DNA of 64,000 nt from Halomicrobium salinisoli (lineage in GTDB: Archaea; Halobacteriota; Halobacteria; Halobacteriales; Haloarculaceae), in assembly GCF_020405185.1 (NCBI RefSeq), contig NZ_CP084463.1, forward strand, positions 1,302,001 through 1,366,000, given 5' to 3'. The notes under the pieces were generated by a model. It saw only the letters and a list, made by a program, of their open reading frames with translations. It made no database searches and was not told the origin of the DNA. How positions within the stretch are numbered: the first letter of the stretch is position 1; each line of letters opens with the position of its first letter. Below are positions 23,714 through 31,830 of the stretch, piece after piece. The position numbers and the translations under genes are program-made.

Positions 23714-26044
23714 TCACCGCGAGAGCGGCCACGGGAGCTCGACGATCGGCCCGTCGTCGTCCTCCGGGTCCGTCGAACCGTTGCCGCTGCGACCCGGAGC
23801 GCTCCCGCTCCGGCCGGGGGCGTCGCCGCTCCGACCAGGAGCGTCGCCGCTCTTGCCGGGGGCTCCGCCGCTTCGCCCCGGACCACCGCCGCCGCGGCCC
23901 CGACCGGGGACCTCTCCGGGTCCGCCGCGTCCGGGGCTCTCACCGGATCGACCGCGTCCGACTCCCGGTAGCCCGTCGGAGTCGTCGCCGCCGGGTTCCA
24001 GCGCCGCCTCCTGTGCGGACCGCTCGCCGGAGCCGCGCTCCTCGACGGTCAGGGTGTACTGACCGCCCCCGTGGTCGGAGTCGACGAGGATGCCCAGGCT
24101 TCCGTCGACCGCGGAGACGGTCACGGACTCCTCGCTGCTCGACCCGGCGGACCGGGCGTCGTAGTCGTTCAGGGTCGGCTCGCGGCCGTCCGTCGTGACG
24201 TACAGGTCGAAGTCGTCGTACTGCGGGCCGGAGAGCGAGACGGTCGCCTCGCAGGTGCTCTCGAAGCGGCTCGCCCACTGCCAGCGGTCCTGGTCCCACC
24301 AGGCCGACAGGGACCCGGTCGCCCGCCCGGAGGCCGTCTGCGCGCACTCCCCGGACGGACCGACGTCGACGGTCACGGAGTCGGTGGCGGCCGCGCCGTC
24401 GCCGTCGGTGACGGTGAGCGTGGCCGCGAACTCGCCGGCCTCCTCGTAGGCGTGCTCGACCGTGACGCCCGTCGCGGTCGAGCCGTCGCCGAAGGCCCAC
24501 TCGTAGCGCTCGATGGCACCGTCCGGATCGCTCGACGCCGACCCGTCGAAGGTCACCGTCTCGCCGACGGCCGGGTCGGTCGGATCGGCCGACGCCGCCG
24601 CGGTCGGCGTCTGGTTGTCGGCCCCGTCGCCGTCGGCGACGGCGTTGGCCGCGTCGACCCGCCCCGCACCCTGGCGGTTCTCCGGGAGGCCGACGTCGAC
24701 GGCCGTCTCGCGCAGCAGCTGCCGCAGCTCGGGCGCCGACAGCTCCGGGTTGGCCGCGGCCGCCAGCGCGGCGACGCCGCTGGCGACGGGCGCGGCCATG
24801 GACGTCCCCGACAGCTGCCGGTAGTCGCCGCCCGGGACCGTCGAGAGGACGTTCACGCCCGGCGACGCAAGCTCGACGTTCGGGCCGTAGTTCGAGAAGC
24901 TCGCGAGGTCCTCGTTCGGGGTCAGCGCCGACACCGCGACGCACTCCTCGTAGCGGGCCGGGTAGGACACCTGCGACGCGCCCGCGTTGCCGGCCGCGCA
25001 GACCACGAGGGCGTCGTTCTCGTCGTAGGCGTACTCGACGGCCCGCTTCATCGTCTCCGTGTAGCTGCCGCCGCCCAGCGAGAGGTTGATCACGTCGGCC
25101 CCCCGGTCGGCCGCCCACTGGACCGCGTCGGCGACGTCCACCAGCGACCCCTGCCCAGTCTCGTCGAGGGCGCGGGCCGCCAGCAGCCGCGAGTCCGTCG
25201 GTCCGGCGACCCCGACCTCGTTGTTCGTGTCGGCGCCGGCACAGCCCGCGACGTGGGTGCCGTGGATCTCGTCGCCGGCGTCGACGTCCGGGTCGCCGTC
25301 GCGGTCGGCGAAGTCCCGACCCGGATCCGCGGCGAACAGCGCGTCGAGGTCAGGGTGGTCGTAGTCGATCCCCGAGTCGACGACGGCCACGGTGACGTCT
25401 GTGCTGCCGAGGGTCACGTCCCACGCGTCGTCGGCGTTGACCAGTTGCGGCGCGTACTGCTCGTCGAACAGCGGGTCGTTCGGGACCAGCTGGGTCTCGT
25501 AGGTGACGCTCTCCTCGACGTAGGACACGCCCGGCAGGGACTCGATCGCCGCCGCGATCAGGTCCTTCAGCCGCTCGTACTCGCCGGGGTCCTCGCGGAG
25601 CGTCTCGGCGACCGACTCCATCCGGTCGCGCTCGCGCCGGTCGACAGAGTCGGCCATCTCCCGGGCGCGCTCGGGCAGGCGGTCCTCGCTGGCCGCCACC
25701 GCGGGCGGGCCGCCCCCGCCCTCGCTCCGGAGCACGGCGAGTGCCGCCTCGGCGGCCCGCTCGATCACCGCCTCGTCCATCCGGACGGAGACGTAGCCGA
25801 GTGTCCCGTTGGCGTGGACCGCGTCCTCGGCCTCGGGCAGCACGTCGGTCACCGTCGACGCGACCGCCTCGGCGTCGACGCCGTCCGCGACGCCGCAGAC
25901 CATCTCGTCGGGGCGCGGTCCGGGTTCCCGACCGGACCGCCGCCCCGTCTCCGCGGCGGCGACGCCGCCGCCCAGGGCGAGCCCGATCGATCCGATCGCT
26001 TGCAGCACGCTGCGTCTCCCCATTGCCCCCTCCTCGGGATTCAT
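23714..26044 (-). CDS. Tat-exported subtilisin-like protease with PKD domain and repetitive tail
   Basis: 776 residues: Tat signal (GRRSVLQAIGSIG), propeptide (about 45-185) with a charged insert of about 60 residues (108-165) absent from its neighbour, S8 domain with D223 (VVDSGI), H261 (HGTHVAG), N353 (AAGNAG) and S415 (SGTSMAAP), PKD domain (about 455-545), a pre-peptidase C-terminal-like domain (about 550-670), then a low-complexity tail with APGRSG-like repeats and a hydrophobic end DGPIVELPWPLSR. It is closely related to the protease at 21604-23442, a tandem duplication. The ATG at 26044 is used; another at 26023 begins directly at the Tat motif. Confidence 0.9.
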   Translation of the reverse strand: MNPEEGAMGRRSVLQAIGSIGLALGGGVAAAETGRRSGREPGPRPDEMVCGVADGVDAEAVASTVTDVLPEAEDAVHANGTLGYVSVRMDEAVIERAAEAALAVLRSEGGGGPPAVAASEDRLPERAREMADSVDRRERDRMESVAETLREDPGEYERLKDLIAAAIESLPGVSYVEESVTYETQLVPNDPLFDEQYAPQLVNADDAWDVTLGSTDVTVAVVDSGIDYDHPDLDALFAADPGRDFADRDGDPDVDAGDEIHGTHVAGCAGADTNNEVGVAGPTDSRLLAARALDETGQGSLVDVADAVQWAADRGADVINLSLGGGSYTETMKRAVEYAYDENDALVVCAAGNAGASQVSYPARYEECVAVSALTPNEDLASFSNYGPNVELASPGVNVLSTVPGGDYRQLSGTSMAAPVASGVAALAAAANPELSAPELRQLLRETAVDVGLPENRQGAGRVDAANAVADGDGADNQTPTAAASADPTDPAVGETVTFDGSASSDPDGAIERYEWAFGDGSTATGVTVEHAYEEAGEFAATLTVTDGDGAAATDSVTVDVGPSGECAQTASGRATGSLSAWWDQDRWQWASRFESTCEATVSLSGPQYDDFDLYVTTDGREPTLNDYDARSAGSSSEESVTVSAVDGSLGILVDSDHGGGQYTLTVEERGSGERSAQEAALEPGGDDSDGLPGVGRGRSGESPGRGGPGEVPGRGRGGGGPGRSGGAPGKSGDAPGRSGDAPGRSGSAPGRSGNGSTDPEDDDGPIVELPWPLSR
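23786..23896 (-). repeat. Gly-Arg-Ser-rich repeat at the end of subtilase 2
   Basis: Imperfect 24-bp units encode about four copies of a G-x-APGRSG octapeptide (variants APGKSG, GPGRSG). The tail is positively charged, which is rare for a secreted haloarchaeal protein and could bind the acidic S-layer or polyanions. The neighbouring paralog lacks it. Confidence 0.8.
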
Positions 26045-26173
26045 GACATCAGAAAATCAGATCGTACTAACTTATTAGTTTATGAAAACTACAGAGAAAT
26101 TAAGTGGTGGCGAGGCCGGCGACGCACGGCGCGATCCCACACGGTTATCCGGCCGAGACGCCCAGTAACCGGC

Positions 26174-27529
26174 GTGGTCACGCTCAGTTACGAGGAGGGG
26201 ACGATCCGGATCGCGGGATCGGTCCCGCCGGACCTCCCCGGCGTCGAGCGGGACGCCCGCTCCGAGACCGCGCGGGCACCGGGCTACCGGTACGCGGACC
26301 TGCTGGCGGCGCTCGACGAGCGCGGGCTCGACTACGACGACCGCGTCCTCGACGCGCCCGCGCTCGACCTGGACTCGGCCTACGAACTCCGCGACTACCA
26401 GCGCGAGGCACTGGACGCCTGGCTCGACGCGAGCGCGTCCGGCGCCGCCCGCGACCGCCGCGGCGTCCTCGAGCTCCCGACCGGGAGCGGCAAGACCGTC
26501 GTCGGCATCGCCGCGATGGAGGCACTGGGGACGCCGACGCTCGTCGTGGTGCCGACCATCGACCTGCTCGACCAGTGGCAGCGGGAGTTGGAGCGGGAGT
26601 TCGATGTTTCCATCGGCCGCCTCGGCGGCGGCGAGCAGCGCCTCGCCGACGTGACCGTCTCGACCTACGACTCCGCGTACCTCCGCGCCGACGAGATCGG
26701 CGACCGGTTCGGCCTGGTCGTCTTCGACGAGGTCCACCACCTCGGCGGCGAGGGGTACCGCGATATCGCGCGCCTGCTGGCCGCCCCCGCGCGGCTCGGC
26801 CTGACGGCCACCTTCGAGCGCCCCGACGGCGCCCACGAGGTCGTCGCCGACCTGATCGGCCCGCTGGTCCACCGCATCGACGTCGACGAACTCGCCGGCG
26901 AGCACCTCGCGGACTACGACGTCAAGCGGATCGAGGTCGCGCTCACCGACGACGAGCGCGAGGCCTACGAGCGCCACCAGGGCACCTTCACGGACTACCT
27001 CGCCCGGTCGAACATCGACATGCGCTCGGGCAGCGACTACCAGGAACTGGTCAAACGGTCCGGCTCCGACCCGCGGGCGCGGGAGGCCCTGCTCGCCAAG
27101 CAGCGCGCACGCGAGGTGATGATGAACGCCGACCGGAAGGTCGAGCGGCTGGCAGAGATTCTGGACGACCACGAGGACGACCGGATAATCGTCTTCACCG
27201 CTCACACCGACCTCGTCTACCGCCTCTCCGAGCGGTTCCTCCTGCCGGCGATCACCCACGAGACGCCGACGAGCGAGCGCCGCGAGATCCTGGAGCGGTT
27301 CCGCGACGGCACCTACTCCCGCATCGTGACGGCCAACGTCCTCGACGAGGGCGTCGACGTCCCCGACGCCAACGTCGCCGTCGTCCTCTCCGGCAGCGGC
27401 TCCGAGCGGGAGTTCACCCAGCGCCTCGGCCGCATCCTGCGGCCGAAGGACGACGGCGGTCGCGCGCTGCTGTACGAACTCGTCACCGAGGACACCGCCG
27501 AGGAGCGGGTGGCGCGACGGCGGCGGTGA
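26174..27529 (+). CDS. XPB/Rad25-like DNA helicase
   Basis: A 451-residue SF2 helicase with an N-terminal damage-recognition-like domain (1-80), Walker A LPTGSGKT (about 105), DEVHH box (about 195), GLTATFERPDG motif III (about 220), and the C-terminal RecA domain with IIVFTAHTD and QRLGRILRP (motif VI). In Archaea XPB works with the nuclease Bax1 in unwinding and cutting damaged DNA. The GTG at 26174 (MVTLSYEEGTIRIAG) is the usual family start. The Bax1 gene is at 31831-33357, five genes further on. It is divergent from the second subtilase. Confidence 0.92.
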   Translation: MVTLSYEEGTIRIAGSVPPDLPGVERDARSETARAPGYRYADLLAALDERGLDYDDRVLDAPALDLDSAYELRDYQREALDAWLDASASGAARDRRGVLELPTGSGKTVVGIAAMEALGTPTLVVVPTIDLLDQWQRELEREFDVSIGRLGGGEQRLADVTVSTYDSAYLRADEIGDRFGLVVFDEVHHLGGEGYRDIARLLAAPARLGLTATFERPDGAHEVVADLIGPLVHRIDVDELAGEHLADYDVKRIEVALTDDEREAYERHQGTFTDYLARSNIDMRSGSDYQELVKRSGSDPRAREALLAKQRAREVMMNADRKVERLAEILDDHEDDRIIVFTAHTDLVYRLSERFLLPAITHETPTSERREILERFRDGTYSRIVTANVLDEGVDVPDANVAVVLSGSGSEREFTQRLGRILRPKDDGGRALLYELVTEDTAEERVARRRR

Positions 27530-27583
27530 GGGCGAGTCCCCCGAGGGACAATTGATTTCACCCCTTCGTCGGTGGTATCAGTC

Positions 27584-27997
27584 ATGGACGGTTCGCGGCG
27601 CTCGCTCTGGCTCCCCGATCGTCCTCCGACCTGGCTAGAGGTAGCGCTGGCAGTCCTGATCGCGTTCGAGGTGTGGACGGAGGTCGGGCCCGGCGAGCCG
27701 TTCTCGTGGCCACACGCGGCGGTCGGGTTCGTCGTGACCCTCGTCGCGATGGGTCCGGGGACCGAGTCGCGTGTGGGGAAGGTAATCGGGCAATGGTTTC
27801 GGAGGATCGGACTGTTGGGCCGCAGCGTCGCGATTCTGCTCTACATCGTGGGCGTCTTCGTCGTCTTCGAGACGGTCGGAGCGCCGCCAGAGGCACCGAC
27901 GAACGGCATCGTAACGGGATCTCTGAGCGCGGTCGCTCTGCTGATCGTCGTCCACGTCGTCTCGGTCCGGGAGGTGGACGGGTGGCTACCAGACTGA
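27584..27997 (+). CDS. Four-helix membrane protein of unknown function
   Basis: A 137-residue protein starting MDGSRRSLWLPDRPPTWLEV, with membrane segments around 19-36, 47-60, 79-98 and 107-125, the second followed by a basic loop (GKVIGQWFRRIG). The family is not recognised. The start ATG at 27584 lies 50 bp after the helicase stop, with a GATTTCACC stretch about 30 nt upstream that could be a weak promoter. Its end faces the DUF7519 gene at only 4 bp. Confidence 0.65.
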   Translation: MDGSRRSLWLPDRPPTWLEVALAVLIAFEVWTEVGPGEPFSWPHAAVGFVVTLVAMGPGTESRVGKVIGQWFRRIGLLGRSVAILLYIVGVFVVFETVGAPPEAPTNGIVTGSLSAVALLIVVHVVSVREVDGWLPD

Positions 27998-28001
27998 CCG
28001 C

Positions 28002-28688
28002 TCAGTTCCGCAGCGACAGGATCAACACGAACCCGGCGGCCAGCAGCGCGACCAGCGCGGTCAGTGACAGGCCTGTGACGTTCAGGCGGTAGACGCCCAG
28101 CGCGGCCAACGCTACGACAGCCCCGGCCAGAATCGTTCCACCCGAGTGCATCAGGACCGCCCTCGCGGTCGCCGCCTGCCGGCCGACCTGTCGCCCGAGC
28201 GAGACGGCCTGCTCGCCGGCGTCCCAGGCGACGACCGTCGCGACGGTCGCGGCGAGGAGCGCGAGCAGCGGCGATCCCCGGAACACGCCGCTGGCGACGA
28301 CGCCGACGAACAGAAGCGCCGTCCCGACCGTCACCAGGGTCCGCTCGCGGCCCGCTCTGACTGGGAGGAGCCCGGCCGCGAGGACCGCCAGCCCGAGCAG
28401 TCCGGGGAGGAGTTCGAGCCGATGGGTCGTCGTCTCCGGCCCGGTGGCGGCCAGGAAGAACCCGACGGCGAGCAGCGCAGCGCCGGCCAGCGCAACCAGC
28501 GCGCCGAGGCCGGCCTCGCTGCGCTGCCACGCGGCGTACCCGAGTCCGCAGACCGCGATTCCGGCGAGCGCGGCGAGCAGCGCCCGCCACTGCGCGGCCG
28601 CGTCGAGCAGGAGCGCGACGGCGGCGGCGCCCGAGAGCACCGCGAGCACGGCGCCGGGAACCGCCGGTCGATGGGTCGCGTTACTCAC
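28002..28688 (-). CDS. DUF7519-type membrane protein
   Basis: A 228-residue hydrophobic protein with about seven membrane helices. It starts with GTG at 28688 (MSNATHRPAVPG) in a GTGA overlap with the DUF58 gene stop, so it is the last gene of the DUF4129-DUF7269-DUF58 cluster. I connect it with DUF7519 through this gene order, which recurs in haloarchaea. No motif for transport or catalysis is visible. Confidence 0.7.
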   Translation of the reverse strand: MSNATHRPAVPGAVLAVLSGAAAVALLLDAAAQWRALLAALAGIAVCGLGYAAWQRSEAGLGALVALAGAALLAVGFFLAATGPETTTHRLELLPGLLGLAVLAAGLLPVRAGRERTLVTVGTALLFVGVVASGVFRGSPLLALLAATVATVVAWDAGEQAVSLGRQVGRQAATARAVLMHSGGTILAGAVVALAALGVYRLNVTGLSLTALVALLAAGFVLILSLRN

Positions 28689-30103
28689 GCGGACCGCCCC
28701 GTCGTCAGTTCGATGGCGTTCTCGAGGTTCTCATCGGGCCCCCAGTCGACGACGGGGATGCCGGTCCGACGCAGCGTCCGGATCCGCGCGTCGCGCTCGA
28801 CCGCCGCCAGCCGCGTCCCGACGGAGTCGGTCTCCCCGGGACCGGGGCTGACGACGGTCACGAGGTTGCCCGCCGCTTCGAGCGTCCGGACGGAGTCGAC
28901 GACGCCGTCGTCGGCCAGCGGCGATAGCAGCAGGACCTGCGTCGTCGAATCGAGCCGCTCCCGGAGCGTACCGATCCCGCGCTCTCGGTCTGACGACTCG
29001 TCCTCGATGGGCTGACCGCCGTCCGAGAGCGCGGCGGATGCTCCGGAGGACGCCCCCGGAGCGGACGTGCCTGCCTCCGCGCGCGGCGACTGGATCCCGC
29101 CCGCGGACGTCTCCGCTCCGGGGACGCCACTGCCGTCCGCCGGGTCGGGGACGTCGTCGCCGTCGGCCGTCGATCCGGGGACGAAGGCCGGATGGGTGTC
29201 GAGCGCCCGGCGCAACTGCGCGAGGTGGGCGCTGCCGGGCTTCGGCGGGAGCCAGTACCACGGCGACCCGTGCGAGGCAAGTCCGACCTCGTGGTTGGCG
29301 TCGACGAGCGCGCCCGCGATCCGATCCGCAGCGCCGACGCAGCGCGCGACGGCCGCCGCCGCTGAGCGGTCACCGCCCCCGGCGCCGACGTCGACGCAGA
29401 GCGCCACGGAGGCGGAGCGCTCCTCGGCGTACTCGATGGTGCCGAGTTCGCCGCTCCTGGCGAAGCGACGCCAGTCCACCTGGCGCATGGGGTCGCCCTG
29501 GCGGTACTCGCGGGCGCGGTGGAACTCCAGGCCGCTCCCGCCGACGTCGGAGCGCAACTCGCCGGCGCGCTCGCCGGTCAGATTTCTGAGCGCCGTGGCC
29601 GACACCGACGCGCCGCAGTCGACGACGGTTGGCTCGGCCGCGGTCGCCCGCTGTTCGGCGGTGCCGGCGAGGTCCCGCGACAGGACGGTCGCCGGGCGGA
29701 ACCGGTGTTTGCCCTCCCTGGCCTCCACGGCGTACTCGAGGGACGTCTCCCCGCCGGGGGCGAGCGCGGTCGCTCGCCGCGGCGTGCCGTCGACGACGGG
29801 CAGCAGCGCCGGCACGCCGTCCACGACGCGCAGGTCGGGCAGCCAGCGGTCCCCCTCGTTCCTGACGGTGACCGAGACCTCCGCGCGCTCCCCGGGGTCG
29901 GGCGAGGCGGGCGTGACTGTCCGCTCGACCGCTATCTCGGGCTCCGGCGGGGACGGGACGAGCCGCGGGTAGACGGCGTAGCCCGCGCCGACGGCGGCCA
30001 GCAGCAACACGGCGGGCCGCTGGGCGAGCAGGCCGACGGTCCCGGCGAACAGCGACAGCGCGACGACGCCGCGCCACCGCCCGGTGTCGGTGCGGTCCGT
30101 CAC
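28685..30103 (-). CDS. DUF58 domain membrane protein
   Basis: A 472-residue protein beginning at GTG 30103 (MTDRTDTGRWRGVVALSL). Two membrane segments (about 12-45) precede a beta-sandwich (about 60-185), then the DUF58 domain: EYRQGDPMRQVDWRRFARSG (about 200-220) and a vWA-like part with ALCVDVGAG. A linker of about 65 low-complexity residues (about 310-375) is followed by a final Rossmann-like segment. A longer relative of the protein at 1-749. It overlaps DUF7269 (GTGA) upstream and DUF7519 (GTGA) downstream. Confidence 0.87.
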   Translation of the reverse strand: MTDRTDTGRWRGVVALSLFAGTVGLLAQRPAVLLLAAVGAGYAVYPRLVPSPPEPEIAVERTVTPASPDPGERAEVSVTVRNEGDRWLPDLRVVDGVPALLPVVDGTPRRATALAPGGETSLEYAVEAREGKHRFRPATVLSRDLAGTAEQRATAAEPTVVDCGASVSATALRNLTGERAGELRSDVGGSGLEFHRAREYRQGDPMRQVDWRRFARSGELGTIEYAEERSASVALCVDVGAGGGDRSAAAAVARCVGAADRIAGALVDANHEVGLASHGSPWYWLPPKPGSAHLAQLRRALDTHPAFVPGSTADGDDVPDPADGSGVPGAETSAGGIQSPRAEAGTSAPGASSGASAALSDGGQPIEDESSDRERGIGTLRERLDSTTQVLLLSPLADDGVVDSVRTLEAAGNLVTVVSPGPGETDSVGTRLAAVERDARIRTLRRTGIPVVDWGPDENLENAIELTTGRSA

Positions 30104-30687
30104 GCCCTCACCTCCCGCCGCCGCTCCAGCGCGGCGACCGTCGCGTCCACCCGCCGGCGGAACCAGTGCTCCCCGCGGAGTTCGCTCAGGGCCCGCCGGG
30201 CGAGCGAGGGCGGTTCGAGGTCGTCGCTCGCGAGGAACGCCGCCGCCGTCTCGTCGTCGGTCCACTCGCCGCGATCGACGCGCCGGCGGGCCTCGGCCCT
30301 GTCGCAGCGCGCGGTCTCGGCGACCGTCGCCACGGCGGCCGCCCGGAGCCGCCCGTGGACGGCGCGCTCCCGCGCCGTCGTCCGGACGGTCGGCAGGCCG
30401 GCCAGCGCCGCGTCGAGTTCGCGGCCCGGCGTCCCCCGTTCGACCGCCTCGACGGCCGGCGGCCGGGCCTCGGTCACGCCGGTCGCCGTCCGCAGGGCCA
30501 GCACGCCCGCTGTCCCGGCCAGCGAGAGCGCGCCGATCGCGGCGACCAGCAGGTAGTCGTTGCCGAGCCCCTCGACGGCGGCCTCGGTCGGGAGGAGCCG
30601 CTCCACGGCGGGCGAGACGAGGGCGAGGACGCCGAGCGCGAGCAGGCCGAGCCCGACGGTCCGCGTCGCGGTCCGGTCGAGCGTCAT
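30100..30687 (-). CDS. DUF7269-type membrane protein, paralog
   Basis: A 195-residue protein: membrane segments at about 12-32 and 45-65, then a soluble domain with AEARRRVDRGEWTDDETAAAFL and a C-terminal FRRRVDATVAALERRREV helix that matches the FRRQVEATVDEISRLSEGESR end of the protein at 746-1549. It lacks the long acidic N-terminal tail of that paralog. Start and stop both lie in 4-nt overlaps (ATGA and GTGA) with its neighbours. Confidence 0.75.
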   Translation of the reverse strand: MTLDRTATRTVGLGLLALGVLALVSPAVERLLPTEAAVEGLGNDYLLVAAIGALSLAGTAGVLALRTATGVTEARPPAVEAVERGTPGRELDAALAGLPTVRTTARERAVHGRLRAAAVATVAETARCDRAEARRRVDRGEWTDDETAAAFLASDDLEPPSLARRALSELRGEHWFRRRVDATVAALERRREVRA

Positions 30688-31619
30688 CGCGTTTCCCCTC
30701 CGTCGGTGGTCTCGCGCCCGCCGTCGGTGACCTCGCGCCCGCCGTCGGTGACCTCGCGCCCGCCGTCGGTGACCTCGCGCCCGCCGTCGGTGACCTCGCG
30801 CCCGCCGTCGAACTGGCGCCGGACGCGGCTGGCGGCCCGCTCGCGGTCCTCGGTCACGGGGCGGTCGCCGTAGCGCACCTCCACGAACGTCCGGGTCAGC
30901 GCCCGGACGGCCTCGGGGTCGAACCCCGTGTCGACGGCCGCCCGCGCCACCTCTTCGGGCGTCATGTGCCCGGTCCGGTCGGTGTCGAGCCGCCGGAGCA
31001 GTTCGGCCCACGTCCGCTCGACCGCGTTCGACGGCTCCGGCCCGGGCGCCTCGCCGCCCTCGCTCTCCGCCGGTCGCTCCTCGGGATCGGTCGCCGCCGG
31101 GCCGACCGCGGCGAGCAGCCGATCCCGGTAGCGGGCGACGGCTTCCGACGCGGCGACCGCCGCGACGAACGTCACCAGCGCCGGCAGCAGGTCCGACAGC
31201 AGCGCGACGAGCCGATCGAAGAAGTCCGGCAGCCCGGGACTCGGTCCCTCCCCGCCGTCCGCGGACGTCTCCTGGTCGCCGTCGGCGTCGCTGCGCCGCT
31301 GTTCCCGCTCGGACTCGCTCCGCTCGGCCGAATCGCTCCGCTGCTCGTTCGCCCGGCTGTCGCTGGCCTCCGAGTCCGCCTCGCTCCCGTCTTCGCCGTC
31401 CGAATCGGCCGATTCAGCGTCGCCGCTCTCGCCGGACTCGCGTATCTCCCGTGAGATCGCCTCGCCCTGGCCCCGATCGATCGGCAAGTGGTCGTAGTCG
31501 GGATCGATCACGTCGCTGGCCTCGGTCGTCACGGTGGACTGGATGGACGTGGCCGACGCTCCCACGGCGACGATCGAGAGAACCGCGACGGCGATCCGGA
31601 ACCCTGTCTCCCGCTTCAT
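30684..31619 (-). CDS. DUF4129 domain protein, paralog
   Basis: A 311-residue protein. Signal or membrane helix (about 5-25), an acidic Ser/Glu/Asp-rich segment (about 55-130), a membrane helix (about 145-170), the DUF4129 domain (about 200-285; RRLDTDRTGHMTPEEVARAAV and TRTFVEVRYGD) and a C-terminal tail of five GGREVTD-like heptapeptides. The ATG at 31619 (MKRETGFRIAVAVL) directly precedes the hydrophobic segment. First gene of the second leftward cluster; it is divergent from the Bax1 gene 211 bp away. Confidence 0.82.
   Translation of the reverse strand: MKRETGFRIAVAVLSIVAVGASATSIQSTVTTEASDVIDPDYDHLPIDRGQGEAISREIRESGESGDAESADSDGEDGSEADSEASDSRANEQRSDSAERSESEREQRRSDADGDQETSADGGEGPSPGLPDFFDRLVALLSDLLPALVTFVAAVAASEAVARYRDRLLAAVGPAATDPEERPAESEGGEAPGPEPSNAVERTWAELLRRLDTDRTGHMTPEEVARAAVDTGFDPEAVRALTRTFVEVRYGDRPVTEDRERAASRVRRQFDGGREVTDGGREVTDGGREVTDGGREVTDGGRETTDGGETR
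30700..30804 (-). repeat. Five 21-bp tandem repeats at end of DUF4129 gene
   Basis: Units 30721-30741, 30742-30762, 30763-30783 and 30784-30804 are identical; unit 30700-30720 differs at two positions. They encode the heptapeptide GGREVTD. Identity at third codon positions shows very recent expansion, so the copy number probably varies between strains. Confidence 0.92.
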
Positions 31620-31830
31620 TGCGGCGCTCCGTCGACACTCATCTGTCACCTCGTCACGAACGGGTCCGGGTTAAGCCAGTCGAGTGTCCCGACAATCCCG
31701 CCAGTCACGGACGCATAGCTGGGACACAGGTCGATAGTAACGGAGGCCTTTCGCGGAGTAGCGGCGGACTACCCGCTCGCGCCGGTGCCGGCCCGTCGGG
31801 CTTTTGGCGCTCCCCCGACGAGTCGGGACT

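Noticed and set aside
24071..26173. N-terminal extension of the XPB helicase over the subtilase region
   Set aside because: It is antisense to the second subtilase; the helicase family start is the GTG at 26174.
31300..31360. Another fixed-loop hairpin in the DUF4129 gene (TCGCTCCGCTC present)
   Set aside because: The loop-like sequence is there but flanking bases do not pair into a stem; it reflects Ser/Glu/Arg codons.
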